Assembly: GCA_947650285.1 (NCBI GenBank)
Contig: CANTFL010000416.1
Location: 1-64,000 of the forward strand
Direction: 5' to 3'
DNA length: 64,000 bases
DNA from: Hyaloperonospora brassicae
Taxonomy: Eukaryota > Oomycota > Peronosporomycetes > Peronosporales > Peronosporaceae
Below the pieces are notes generated by a model that worked only from the letters and a program-made list of their open reading frames with translations, was not told where the DNA came from and made no database searches. Position numbers and translations under genes: made by a program. Below, in pieces: positions 11,068 to 20,992 of this stretch. Within the stretch, counting starts at the first letter, position 1. Each line of letters begins with the position of its first letter.

Positions 11068-11508
11068 TGTAACGGGGTGATCCCGTTACATAAAAATTGA
11101 CAGAAAGTATAAATTTTGAGTATTATCTATTTTGATAATATTCAATCAACATCACTCGAGAAGAGGTGATCTTGTCGGAATATTACCCCCAAGGGTAATA
11201 TCCGTGGTTGCTCCACTTCTTGGTTGATGTAACATCTACATCATCCAAATTAACCACCAATCGCTGCTGGACGCGCGCAATGGGTGGTGAGCAAGAAACC
11301 CACATAGGAGATGGTAGTTTTATATAGTTAGATTAAGACGAAAGATGGCTTAGAAAGAAGCTTAACTATGTAAAATGCAGTTCTACTTTTCCCCTTAGAC
11401 AGAGCTTTCGAGTTCTGCCTACTTCGCTGCGCTTCCTCACGACACGTGTACGTGACGTCGAGTGCACACAACGTTGTGTCGAATTCACACAAGGCGTGCC
11501 CCGTTACA
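11068..11508 (+). repeat. 5' LTR of element A
   Basis: Starts TGTAACGGGG and ends CCCCGTTACA. It is followed after two bases (CC) by TGGTAGCACT, the primer-binding site seen in the other elements. It served as one parent of the chimeric LTRs to the left. Confidence 0.92.
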
Positions 11509-11558
11509 CCTGGTAGCACTTTGTAGTCGGTCCAACGACCATAACCATCTCATCCGAC

Positions 11559-12690
11559 ATGAACATGTTGGATGAGGGGGAGAGCTATCACGTTTAGCGT
11601 GATATATTTAACCGTTTGAGTGAAATCGGATGGGGTGCGGTAGAACGAATGAGTTCTACCGTAGGCGAGTTTGCCATTAGCGCCATGTTGGGCTCCCTTG
11701 ACAGGGACCAACAACATGCCGCTGTAGCCAGTTTCATTCAAATGAACTTGTCACCGAAAGATAAAAGGTATCCTTGCTTCACCAGCAAGGCTCTCAACAG
11801 GCCTAGCAGTTGAGAATTCGGTGATTGACTGACAGAGTTGCTGAGACAGCATCAATACAATACTGCTGTGGGCGGGACGACACACACGCGTCGTTCTGAA
11901 ATCTTGAAGGTTGACCATTCCACGTACAGAGGAGCCGAGGAAGACTCCCTGTTGTTATGATTAGTCGAATTAGAAAGAGCCATAAAGGCAAGTCTTATCG
12001 ACGATGAGAAAATGAAACTCACGTTTGCTCGAGCCCAGTTGGCAGGATGTGCCAAGACTTGGGCCTTAGGGCTCGAGATAAGCGACCCATATGATTTTGA
12101 GTCGCTTGGATACTTCAAGGCCCGGCTCAAACAGACGTTTGAGCCGCCACGGGCTGAGTTCAGGGATCGATCAGAGATACTGAAACGAAATCAGGCTAAG
12201 CGTGGTGTGCTCGCTTACGCTCAGCATATACGGCTTCTTGCGAGTAGTATAACTGCTAACCCGGTATATGAACACACCTTTGATTACTGTGTTCATGCAA
12301 GGGCTCGCAGATGGGCCCGTCAGAAACCACATGTTACGATTATAGTTGGATACGCTTAAACAAGCAATCACAGCTGCGGAACAGGAAGACTTAAGCATGA
12401 GACAGGCTCATGCTAGCTCGAGCTCTTATCGTCCACCGAGACGACAAGAGACTGGATATCCAGAACCAATGGACCTCTTTTATGTTAAGAGCGAGAGACC
12501 TCGCTCTTCAAACAATAAACGATTGCAGGAGTGCAATCGTTGTCAAAGATAGGACACAACGCTTACAAGTGTAGTGCTCCACGCCCAGTACCAAACAGTA
12601 CTGAGCGAAATGAACGACCATTTGCCAAGAGGGGCAATGGACGTAGGTCCAACGCTGTTGCGAAACCGCAATAGCAAAGCGCACCATCAA
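11559..12690 (+). pseudogene. gag relic of element A
   Basis: It begins with ATGAACATGTTGGATGA, the same start as intact gag in element B (33141), but TAG follows after 12 codons. Downstream pieces in changing frames align with element B gag, including the capsid part (around FEPPRAEFRDRSEIL) and the start of the zinc knuckle (CNRCQ). The knuckle is then destroyed by a stop. The region around the gag stop has lost both the slippery heptamer and the hairpin pairing found in elements B and C. Confidence 0.75.
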
Positions 12691-12694
12691 AAAT

Positions 12695-15600
12695 TGGACT
12701 GGGTCAGTAGGGGCGGAGCTTTCTACGGATCCAGCAACCTCAAGAGAATTTGCAAATCTCTTGACGAAAGTTGCTCCAGATACACAATCATTGTGTGTCT
12801 CTGCACCTGGTGATGACGTTTCGCTCATCACCTTGAAGTTGGAAGCGACAAATGATTTGTCGCTTCGTGCCCTAGTAGACTGTGGGGCGTCGAACAACTT
12901 TGTTCGTCGCCAGTCACTAGAGAGTCGTAGGCTCAAGTTCGTTGAGCGCGACATTCCCCTCACAAGGATGACGGTGCGCCTTGCAACAGGCGCATCGATT
13001 ACTGTTGAGATCCGTGTAGTAGGAATCCACTACACGTTGGAGGGCGAACAGTACGATGATGACTTCGTCGTACTGGATCTGGATGACAAATTTGATGTCA
13101 TCCTGGGATTACCTTGGCTCAGAAAGTACGAGCCAAGGATGAGCTGGCAGCATCGATCCGTGAAGATGCCTGACACTTGTTCATCAGATGGCCATCAGAT
13201 GAACATCTTGGAGCGTCCACAAGCGTGTGGATGTTCTGCGAGTGAGTGCGATGGCCTCACTTGCGGTACGGTCGTTAGCACGACTGCACAAGATCACAGT
13301 GTAGTTGATCACTACACTGTGGAGCAAGCTCCCGGCGGCTGTACAGGAGTACAGGCTGCGCCGAAGGTCCACCACTCGAATAATTCAAGTGGACCGGGAC
13401 ATGGATGCATGCCTAGCGGGCAGCATCTTAGACGGAAGAAACCTGTTGCCCTTTGGGGGAAACACGGAAATCCTAGGTCGACTGGAGAGTCGACCGTGGA
13501 GGATTGGTTCCTGACTGTGGTTGCACAGCCACAGTCAGAAGACGTCGAGGGAATAAGTCCCCACGTGCTTGAAAAAGGAATTCCTCAAACGTTATATACA
13601 GAGGGATTAGACCCTCGGCAACCTGTGGAAGCAAGTTCCCAGGAAGAAACCAATACGTTGAACGTCTTTGTCAATGACGGATCAAGCGTAGGCGCTTATA
13701 CGCTTGGTCTAATTGTGCCTCCAAAGTTAACTTGGAGACAAATCAATTGCCAACGCTCGAACCCAAACGGTTGTTGCGTGATTTGCGTAGTAGCAAAGTC
13801 AAGCAGATCCGCATACTCGTCACAGAGGATGAGCACGTGGCCGATATTCGGTCGGCAACAGTATTTGCTGAGAACGAACGGGTTCTCAGCAGCTCATCGA
13901 TGGACGAAAGTGTCCTCGATGAGAAGACTCGGATTGAGCGATACGCGTCCCAATCCTGGGAGTCACTTCAGGCAAATCCTTTGTATAAAGATTTGATCGA
14001 ATTCAGGGATGTGTTCCCTGAATCCGTACCTTGCGAGTTGCCTAAGGACAAAGGCACTCGACACGAGATCGAGCTCAAACCGGGCTCGAAATACTGTGTC
14101 ATGAAGCAGTGGCTACTGCGTCGTGAACAAGTGATAGCGATCGACAAGTTCTTTGCCGATCGCTTAGCAGCGGGCCATGTGAGGGAATCAACATCCCCTC
14201 ACAGCTCTCCGACCTTCTGTGTGCGAAATGCCACATGAGGGTGGCGGATAGTGCACGCATTCAACAAGTTGAATGCTGCAACGGAAACCGTCTCAGACGC
14301 CGATACAGAGGAAGGACGTAATCATAAATGGTATGTCAAAGAGTACCATCGTTTCGTCCATTGATCTAATGGAAGGCTTCTATCAGATCCACGTACGTGA
14401 ATGAGACACCCCGTACACGGCAGTGAGCACCCCAAGCGTTATGATGTGGGAGTGGCTAGTGATGCCACAGGGGCTGAGAAATGCCCCTGCAACATTCAAC
14501 AGATGTGTTACAAATCTGTTGAGACCGGTGCGAGACTTCGCACTGAGTTACTTCGACAATGTGTTCGTCCATAGCCGGGCTATGGACGGAAAGACGGACG
14601 TTGAAGTTCACAGAACTCACGTTCGTCAGGTTCTTCAACTTATGCGCAAGTATAAGTTGTACGCCAACCTCAAGAATTGTATATTCGCGGCTAGCGAAAT
14701 ACCACTTCTTAGGTGCATCGTGGGTAAACACGGCGTACGCCCTGATCCCGAAAAGATCAAGGCGATCACCGACTGGCCAGTGCCAGTCGATGTCAAGGGA
14801 CTAAGGAAGTTCCTTGGGCTAGCGGCGTACTTGCACAAGTACTCGCGCAACTACGACGAGATGACTGTTCATCTTTCTTGCCTGCTCAAGAAAAATGCGA
14901 AGTGGTCATGGAACGCTGAGTGCCAGCGTTCCTTTGAAGGTATCAAGCAAAGCTTGATGCAATCGCCCATACTGGAGATTGCGGATCAGGACAGACCATT
15001 CCATGTGGTCTGTGACGCCAGCGATTTTGCAATCGGCTGTGCGTTAATGCAGTTGGACACAGATGGAGCGGAGCGCGTCATCTGTTATTTGTCGCGTCAG
15101 CTGCAAGCAGCTGAGCGCAATTACCCAGTGAATGACAAGGAACTCTTTGCCATGAAATATGCACTGGCTAAGTTCCGGGTCTATCGATTGGGAGATAGAT
15201 CGTTTGTTGTCTATACGGACCATGCGTCATTACGCACGGCCGTAAACAGTCCCCGCCTCTCGCAAAGAATGGCGAGGTGGCTGTCTTTCTTCGCGGAGTA
15301 TAACTTCTCCTTCGAGTATACACCAGGACGCCTGAACGTCGTCGCTGATGCACTTTGACGCCGACCCGATTTTGAGCCGGGCGCGCAACCCAACGGTGGG
15401 AACAAGCCCACTGTTGCGACACTTACGGTCAGTGTCCCGTCGTCAGTATTACTTGACGACGTGAGAAAGGCCTACGCATAAGATAAGATCTTTTGCTCTT
15501 GATAGATCATCTGGCAAATCCATCTCGTAAATCTTAGAAAGATTTACCGGCTTTGTACCGATCCTCTTCGGATAGGTATACGACTCGCAACGGGTTGCTG

Positions 15601-17600
15601 TACTGTACAGCCGTTGCCGGCGACACGCCTAGTGTCGTCGTGCCCACTCATAACAACTTGCGCTCGCGCATCATGTATGAGTGTCACGAAGACCCAACAG
15701 GCGGGCATCGTAGTCGGGAAAAGACTTACCCTACGGTAAGTCGTGACTCTTGTTGGACCCGACAATATCATTTTGTGCGTAAATACATTCGTGCTTTCGA
15801 TGTTTGACAACGGGTGAATCCTAGCCCTTCTTCCCATGCAACTTTACAGCCTATTCCTGCCCCGGAAGCGTGCTGGCAGTCCGTTTCAATGGACTTCGTC
15901 TTCGGGTTCCCCGAAGTAGCTCACGAGAATAATGGTATTCTTGTGTTCATGGAACAGTTCAGCAAGATGGTACATCTTACTGCGATACCTGAGTCGATCA
16001 CGGCGCAGGGCTGTGCTCGTGTCTTCATCGACACGATCTTTCGACTTCAGGGGTTGCCCCGTGAACTCGTATCAGGCCAAGACCCTCGGTTTACGGTGGA
16101 TCTAGGCAATCCGTGTTCCGATCACTCGGGACGCGGTTGAAGTGTCAACATCTGACCATCCCGAAACAGATTGTCAGATGGAACGTGCCAACCGCGTCCT
16201 CGAAAAGATCATTTGAGGATACGTCTATTCGTTCTCAGGTTGAAGCGAATGCCTAAATCTGGTGGAATTAGCCACCAATAATTCGGTGCATGACTCGACA
16301 CAGCATACACCATTCTTCGTGAATGGCTTACGCCATCCACGTCTGCCCTCCCTGTTAAAGTGTGACTCTTGGTTAAGGGGGGAAGAAGACTCGTTTGAGC
16401 AAAAGTCGTTTTGGCTTCTTGTTCATCACTTGTCGACGCAAACGTCGTCACTTATGATACCGATGTCGATCAAGTCGATATCGATGAAGAAGATCATCCC
16501 AATAATAGCGCTGACGCTATTATTGATACAGATGATGATGACGATGCTGGTATTTTCAGCATCGCCTACGACTGTTCCAGAGAGGATGATGACACCCTCG
16601 CTGATGAACAGAGAGAAGAGAGGAATATTTCTGCAGTTCGCACATTGCAAACTGAACAAAACAATGTCGAGTCATCAGAAAGATTTTTGCTGGCTCGCGA
16701 AGCAGTGGCCCGTTTCTTGCAGGATTACATGTATCATGCGGTGAACCGGCAGAAACGGAACGCTGACAAGAATGGAAGAGCAAACGTTCTTTCATTTATC
16801 GAAGGCGACTTAGTCCAACTATCTACGGTAACCTTACCTAGACATGTAGTAACTAACGTGTACATCACCAAACTACTGCCCAAGTACATCGGCCCCTTTC
16901 GTGCTCTAAGCCGACAAAGCGACGCATACACGATCGAGCTGACAGGTAGGATGCGCACGCATGCTACGTTTTGCGTGGGGCGTCTCCGCCCGTCCTGTCC
17001 GTACGAGCCCTCTTCCGACGATGATAATAGCCTTTACGCTCAAAAACCTCCATTAGGTTCTTGCGCTCGCACACCAGACGATTAATATGGACGCATAGTG
17101 AGGAGACGTCTCCACGCAGCCCAGAGATCTCTCTGCTAGCTATCCTCAGCCCTTCAACGAGGGAGCGGACATCGAGCTCGACCTAAAGTTTTGCGAAGGC
17201 GTAATCGGCACTATGCTTCGCTTTATGAGCCTCACGATCCTTGTGGTGCTGCCGCACAGAGTCTGTCAGATCGTAGCGCCTGTCCCTCTCGTGCTCCAAA
17301 TCCTCGCGCAATCGATCGATTGAGCGAACGATCTCGCATTAATCGAGATGGTTAGCCAAACAACTTGGAGGAGGGTATAACCTCCCTCCACATCCTTTGG
17401 TAGACTCACACGGTGTTCAACGCTTCCTTGTGAAGCTTATTTTGAACCACCGTGACGCTTCAGGATCAAGGACGAGTTACCTCGTCCAGTGGCGGGGGTA
17501 TCCACCCTCGTGAAACAGCTGGGAGCCCTGTTCCCAGCTACGATGGATGTGCCCGGTCTCGTCGAGCAGTACGATGTGGCCCACCCTTTGAAGATGGATG
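12695..17600 (+). pseudogene. pol relic of element A (protease, RT, RNase H, integrase, chromodomain)
   Basis: The protease motif VDCGASNNF lies in the open stretch 12761-13996. RT and RNase H lie in 14423-15358, with the catalytic box reading YFDN (14549-14560) where elements B and C have YFDD. Integrase pieces are at 15553-15807 and 15814-16140, the integrase tail with the GPF-type module (KYIGPFRAL) at 16411-17085, and the chromodomain at about 17400-17550 (FLV...[11 protein letters not shown]) with a TGA just after the WRGYPPS motif. At least five frame changes or stops separate the pieces. Intact pol would polyprotein-process into these enzymes. Confidence 0.85.
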
Positions 17601-18400
17601 GCCATTTTCGTACGAGCGCCCGAAGCGTTCGTAAAAGGATTGTAAATTTTTAATTACTTGGTAAATTTCGGGAGAGATACGCGCCCTCCAGTAGGGTTGA
17701 TATGGGAGGAAATCCTCCCTAGGGGCCCGAGTAGAATTTTCAATACAACTCTGAAATTTCTCTCCCCACGAGAGGCAAGCTAAACCTGCCTCTCGAGACA
17801 ATCGCCGCAACTTGGACCAAGCACCGGTTAGAGAATTTTGTTTAAACTTATTGCGAGCTGCAGTAAGTTTGCCCAACCAAGTGTCACTACCAACATTCTC
17901 ATTGTTGCTTATAAACTAGTCATACGCCTGAGCCAACGAGAAATCGTCTCGCTTCTGGTTGCCGTGGTTCCATCGATTTCTGAAAAGACATTGATGTAAA
18001 ATTCATGCTCAGTGCGATCGTTCCTCGCACTGGGAGCAAGTCCATAGATCCTTGACGAGTCAAATAGTGGAATCCGACAACTCCCACTGGTGTAACCATA
18101 CCAATCTATCAAGTCGCTAAAGGTATGCATCCATGGCTTGTTCTCAGGAGCAGATCGCAACGCTTTGCGATCCTGCTCCTCCTGCGTGGTGCCAACACGA
18201 GAGCTGGCAACACTGTCGCCGCAATACCTAGTGTTGATGCGGCTATGGCTACGATGACTCCGTGAAGAGTCATTGACATTCTCATGAAGACTTACGTCCT
18301 AATGTTTTGTCTCGCCTCGTCAGCATGAGCGCGATCGGTTCGATCCCGGCGACGAGTTCAGACTCGTCGGATGAACAGAACATCTAATGGCGCAAGTTTT
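17538..18400 (-). pseudogene. relic of the antisense ORF of element A
   Basis: The minus-strand stretches 18160-17909 and 17876-17538 resemble, at protein level, the middle of the antisense protein of element B (38701-40164). Shared features include IPLFD...GL.PSA, a WL.KL..AR..F stretch, LS.EAG..CL.WG...SC..NS.RA.R.D, and NLQS.Y.R.GR. The match survives many synonymous-looking differences, although a frameshift separates the two stretches. A poorer piece lies at 18320-18598. This is the best evidence that the antisense frame was once under protein-level selection. Confidence 0.6.
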
Positions 18401-18858
18401 TATCGAGCCTGCCGCGAGGAGCAGCAGTCGTTTTTTCGGCAACCGTACGGTCGGGTTTTGCGGACGGTTTCGAGTCGGAAGAATCCTACTCGCCAGGATA
18501 TACCACATCCATATCGTGATCTTGGTCCATGGGACTACCATCCGAAGCCGAAGCTGCGGGTGAAGGAGCTCCACGTGGATGACCACGTTCTCCTGCAACT
18601 ACGGGCGTTTCAGACTGCTTACTGGCAACAGCAGATAACTTAACACCTGCTGCTGAGTCTGGGACAGGTTGCTCTCGGCTTCACGGATGCGTGCAGCCGC
18701 TTCATTCGCGGCCTAGTTCGCGCAGCGCATGGACGGACTCGTCATGCGCTGAAAGGCTGAATACGTTGGGCACAACCAACAAGTGCTACCTTTCCCACAG
18801 AGCGACCCAACGGTGGTCACTCTTTCGCCAATCAAAAACCATTCACTTTAGTGGCTGA

Positions 18859-19299
18859 TGTGACGGAATGAGCCCGTTACATAAAAATTGACAGAAAGTA
18901 TAAATTTTGAGTATTATCTATTTTGATAATATTCAATCAACATCACTCGAGAAGAGGTGTTCTTGTCGGAATATTACCCCCAAGGTTAATATCCGTGGTT
19001 GCTCCACTTCTTGGTTGATGTAACATCTACATCATCCAAATTAACCACCAATCGCTGCTGGACGCGCGCAATGGGTGGTGAGCAAGAAACCCACAAAAGA
19101 GATTGTAATTTAATATAGTTAGATTGAGACGAAAGATGATTTAGAAAGAAGCTTAACTATGTAAAATGCAGTTCTACTTTTCCCCTTAGACAGAACTTTC
19201 GAGTTCTGCCTACTTCGCTGCGCTTCCTCACGCCACGTGTACGTGACGTCGGGTGCACACAACGTTGTTTTTAATTGACACAAGGCGTGCCCCGTTACA
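18859..19299 (+). repeat. 3' LTR of element A
   Basis: 441 bp, starting TGTGACGGAA (mutated from TGTAACGGGG) and ending CCCCGTTACA, followed by the target duplication CGTGC. Confidence 0.92.
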
Positions 19300-19470
19300 C
19301 GTGCGGTCTATTTTTCACTAATAGCTATGGAGAACAGATACTTTTCAAGTAAGTCAGTGAACGCGCTACATTGGTCATCGAGGCGTGGGTAATCTAGAAG
19401 CAGGCGCTGTGTACCTTGTAAAATACTACACCACAAGGCATACCTCTAAATCACTTCTGCAAATGGATCG
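19300..19470 (+). pseudogene. ankyrin-repeat pseudogene, continuation after element A
   Basis: After the target duplication, the frame that ended at 11067 continues as AVYFSLIAMENRYF and then NALHWSSRRG (ALHW at 19363-19374). A one-base shift later it reads NLEAGAVYLVKYY. ALHWxxRRGNLEA...YLV is a good ankyrin helix pair. The frameshift and the stops inside the upstream segment mark it as a pseudogene. It supports the view that the 711-bp array segment is host gene sequence. Confidence 0.55.
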
Positions 19471-19682
19471 AGCCCTCGACCCGGATAGCAATGTCCAACG
19501 TTGCAAACAATAACACGGAGAGATGGCATTTACAGGAGAAAATAATTTGTGAAAACTGTATCATCGAGAATCCTTTTTGGCGTCGTAGAAGTATGTGGCT
19601 AGTCATCACGGCGCATGGTCTGCAGCACGTTGGACTTGCCCTATATTGTAAAGAATGAGAAAAGAATGAGTATATTCGTTAG

Positions 19683-20111
19683 TATCGGCAGCTGTGCCTG
19701 AAAACACTGGCCGTCCATCCTAACTACCTTGGTTTGCGTGGGATGCTTGCGGACATGATCGATGCAGCTGGCCATGACGATGTCTTTTTACCCAATACTT
19801 TTCTGAGCGGAACTTCATCACGAACGTTGGGGTGCGATGATGCTGTATGCCCACAAGAATATCTATCATCAATGAACACGCTTGCAGCAAGCAGCCCCAT
19901 TGTACTAGCTCCGATCGGCGTCTCGAAAGATGCGATCATTCACGAACGGCGCGACTATACATGGAAGCTGATTGAATTCCGTGTAGCAAATAGGCTGTGC
20001 ATGCAGTGCGCCAACATAGGTCTCATGATCGGTTGGGTGCCTAATGCAGTTTCAATGGATTTCGTACAATTGTCTGGTAAGTGCTCTGGCACAGACTTTA
20101 CGCGTTTTTGA
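19683..20111 (+). CDS. hypothetical protein exon
   Basis: An open frame runs from a TTAG acceptor-like site (AG at 19681-19682) to a TGA at 20109-20111, about 142 codons. Composition looks like real protein (for example NYLGLRGMLADMIDAAGHDD, later RVANRLCMQCANIGLM with a Cys pair). A GTATGT donor-like site at about 19590 and a preceding frame with CENCIIENPFW suggest an upstream exon, giving an intron of about 93 bp. A GGTAAGTG donor-like site also occurs near the 3' end (20075), so the stop may not be the true end. No family recognised. It could be the C-terminal part of the ankyrin gene upstream. Confidence 0.3.
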   Translation, partial: YRQLCLKTLAVHPNYLGLRGMLADMIDAAGHDDVFLPNTFLSGTSSRTLGCDDAVCPQEYLSSMNTLAASSPIVLAPIGVSKDAIIHERRDYTWKLIEFRVANRLCMQCANIGLMIGWVPNAVSMDFVQLSGKCSGTDFTRF

Positions 20112-20488
20112 CACGACTTCACGGCATCCAGGCCTCTCTAATCGCTATTCCAATTAGATTTAAGTATATTACATTAGAAATAGATGCGATATAATTTTAT
20201 CTGTCCCGTTCAAATAAAAATGCATCGTTTGGCTGAACTTTAACACGAATGCTCGGTCAGTCCAAATCTCATAGCGTACAAGAACGAGGGAGTGGGGCTG
20301 GACTCTCCTCTTTAATGCTGTGTTGGCAGCAGTCGATCGAACTAAATGCCCGCATATACTTGGAGACGCTGGATAGCGACGTATAGTTGATGGCTGTAAG
20401 TATCTTGACTCGTACGTCAGACGAGGGTCTACCGCACAGTCGGTTCTGTCAGATTGATCTTATCTACCGACCCGAAAGTGTCCGTCCA

Positions 20489-20977
20489 TCAAGAACTCCA
20501 TAAAGTCGTCCCTCCATATAGCAGACCAAAACGTGTGGCGCTTTTGCCTCGTTTCTTACATAAAACTCGCTTACATGGCGGGTCAATCTGGACCCATTCT
20601 AGGAAATTCATTATGGTACACTGAGTCTTTCGCATCGAGCCCTTATTTTTATCGTTCTCGGTAATACTTACCATTTTCTTGGTCAATTTGTCACTGTCGT
20701 ACTGCAGCGAGAGAAAGTTTGATAGACGGAGACAACATTCAAGAGCCTCGAATAGTCTGATTGTCACCTCGTCGGCACTGTCACCACCCATGACGTACTC
20801 AACCGCCTTACGCTCTATCCTGTCTGAGTCGCACTCAATCGCCTCGTCTTCATCTGCACCGATGTGCTCGTCGCCACTGATGCCGCAAGTCAAAACCTCC
20901 ATGAGCTTGGTCAGCTGGTCCCCAGCAGATCTAGCAATGCGTTTGTAGTAGTCGCGTAGTTGGGTGAGATCGGCCAT
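20489..20977 (-). CDS. hypothetical acidic protein
   Basis: 162 codons from ATG at 20977 (the open frame reaches a GTG at 20992). The product is acidic in its middle (ISGDEHIGADEDEAIECD) with helical segments either side (LTQLRDYYKRIARSAGDQL; FEALECCLRLSNFLSLQYD). There is no signal peptide, membrane segment or known motif. Regular amino acid composition and length argue for a real gene or exon, but there is no independent support. An AT-rich TATA-like stretch lies about 80 bp upstream. Confidence 0.35.
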   Translation of the reverse strand: MADLTQLRDYYKRIARSAGDQLTKLMEVLTCGISGDEHIGADEDEAIECDSDRIERKAVEYVMGGDSADEVTIRLFEALECCLRLSNFLSLQYDSDKLTKKMVSITENDKNKGSMRKTQCTIMNFLEWVQIDPPCKRVLCKKRGKSATRFGLLYGGTTLWSS

Positions 20978-20992
20978 CGTCAACGCTCCCAC

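Larger units (their letters stand above)
11068..19299 (+). mobile_element. Ty3/Gypsy chromodomain retrotransposon A, decayed
   Basis: 8,232 bp with 441-bp LTRs and a 5-bp target duplication CGTGC (11063-11067 and 19300-19304). It holds relics of gag, protease, RT, RNase H, integrase and chromodomain in that order, plus an antisense ORF relic before the 3' LTR. The two LTRs differ at about 20 positions by eye, so this insertion is clearly older than element B at 32707, with which it shares gene order and much sequence. Many stops and frameshifts make it non-autonomous. Confidence 0.93.

Noticed and set aside
7550..11508. Array read as three tandem small non-autonomous retrotransposons (TRIM-like)
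   Set aside because: The interior lacks a primer-binding site and polypurine tract, it joins to host sequence after element A, and the middle LTRs are chimeric without target duplications. Unequal exchange explains it better.
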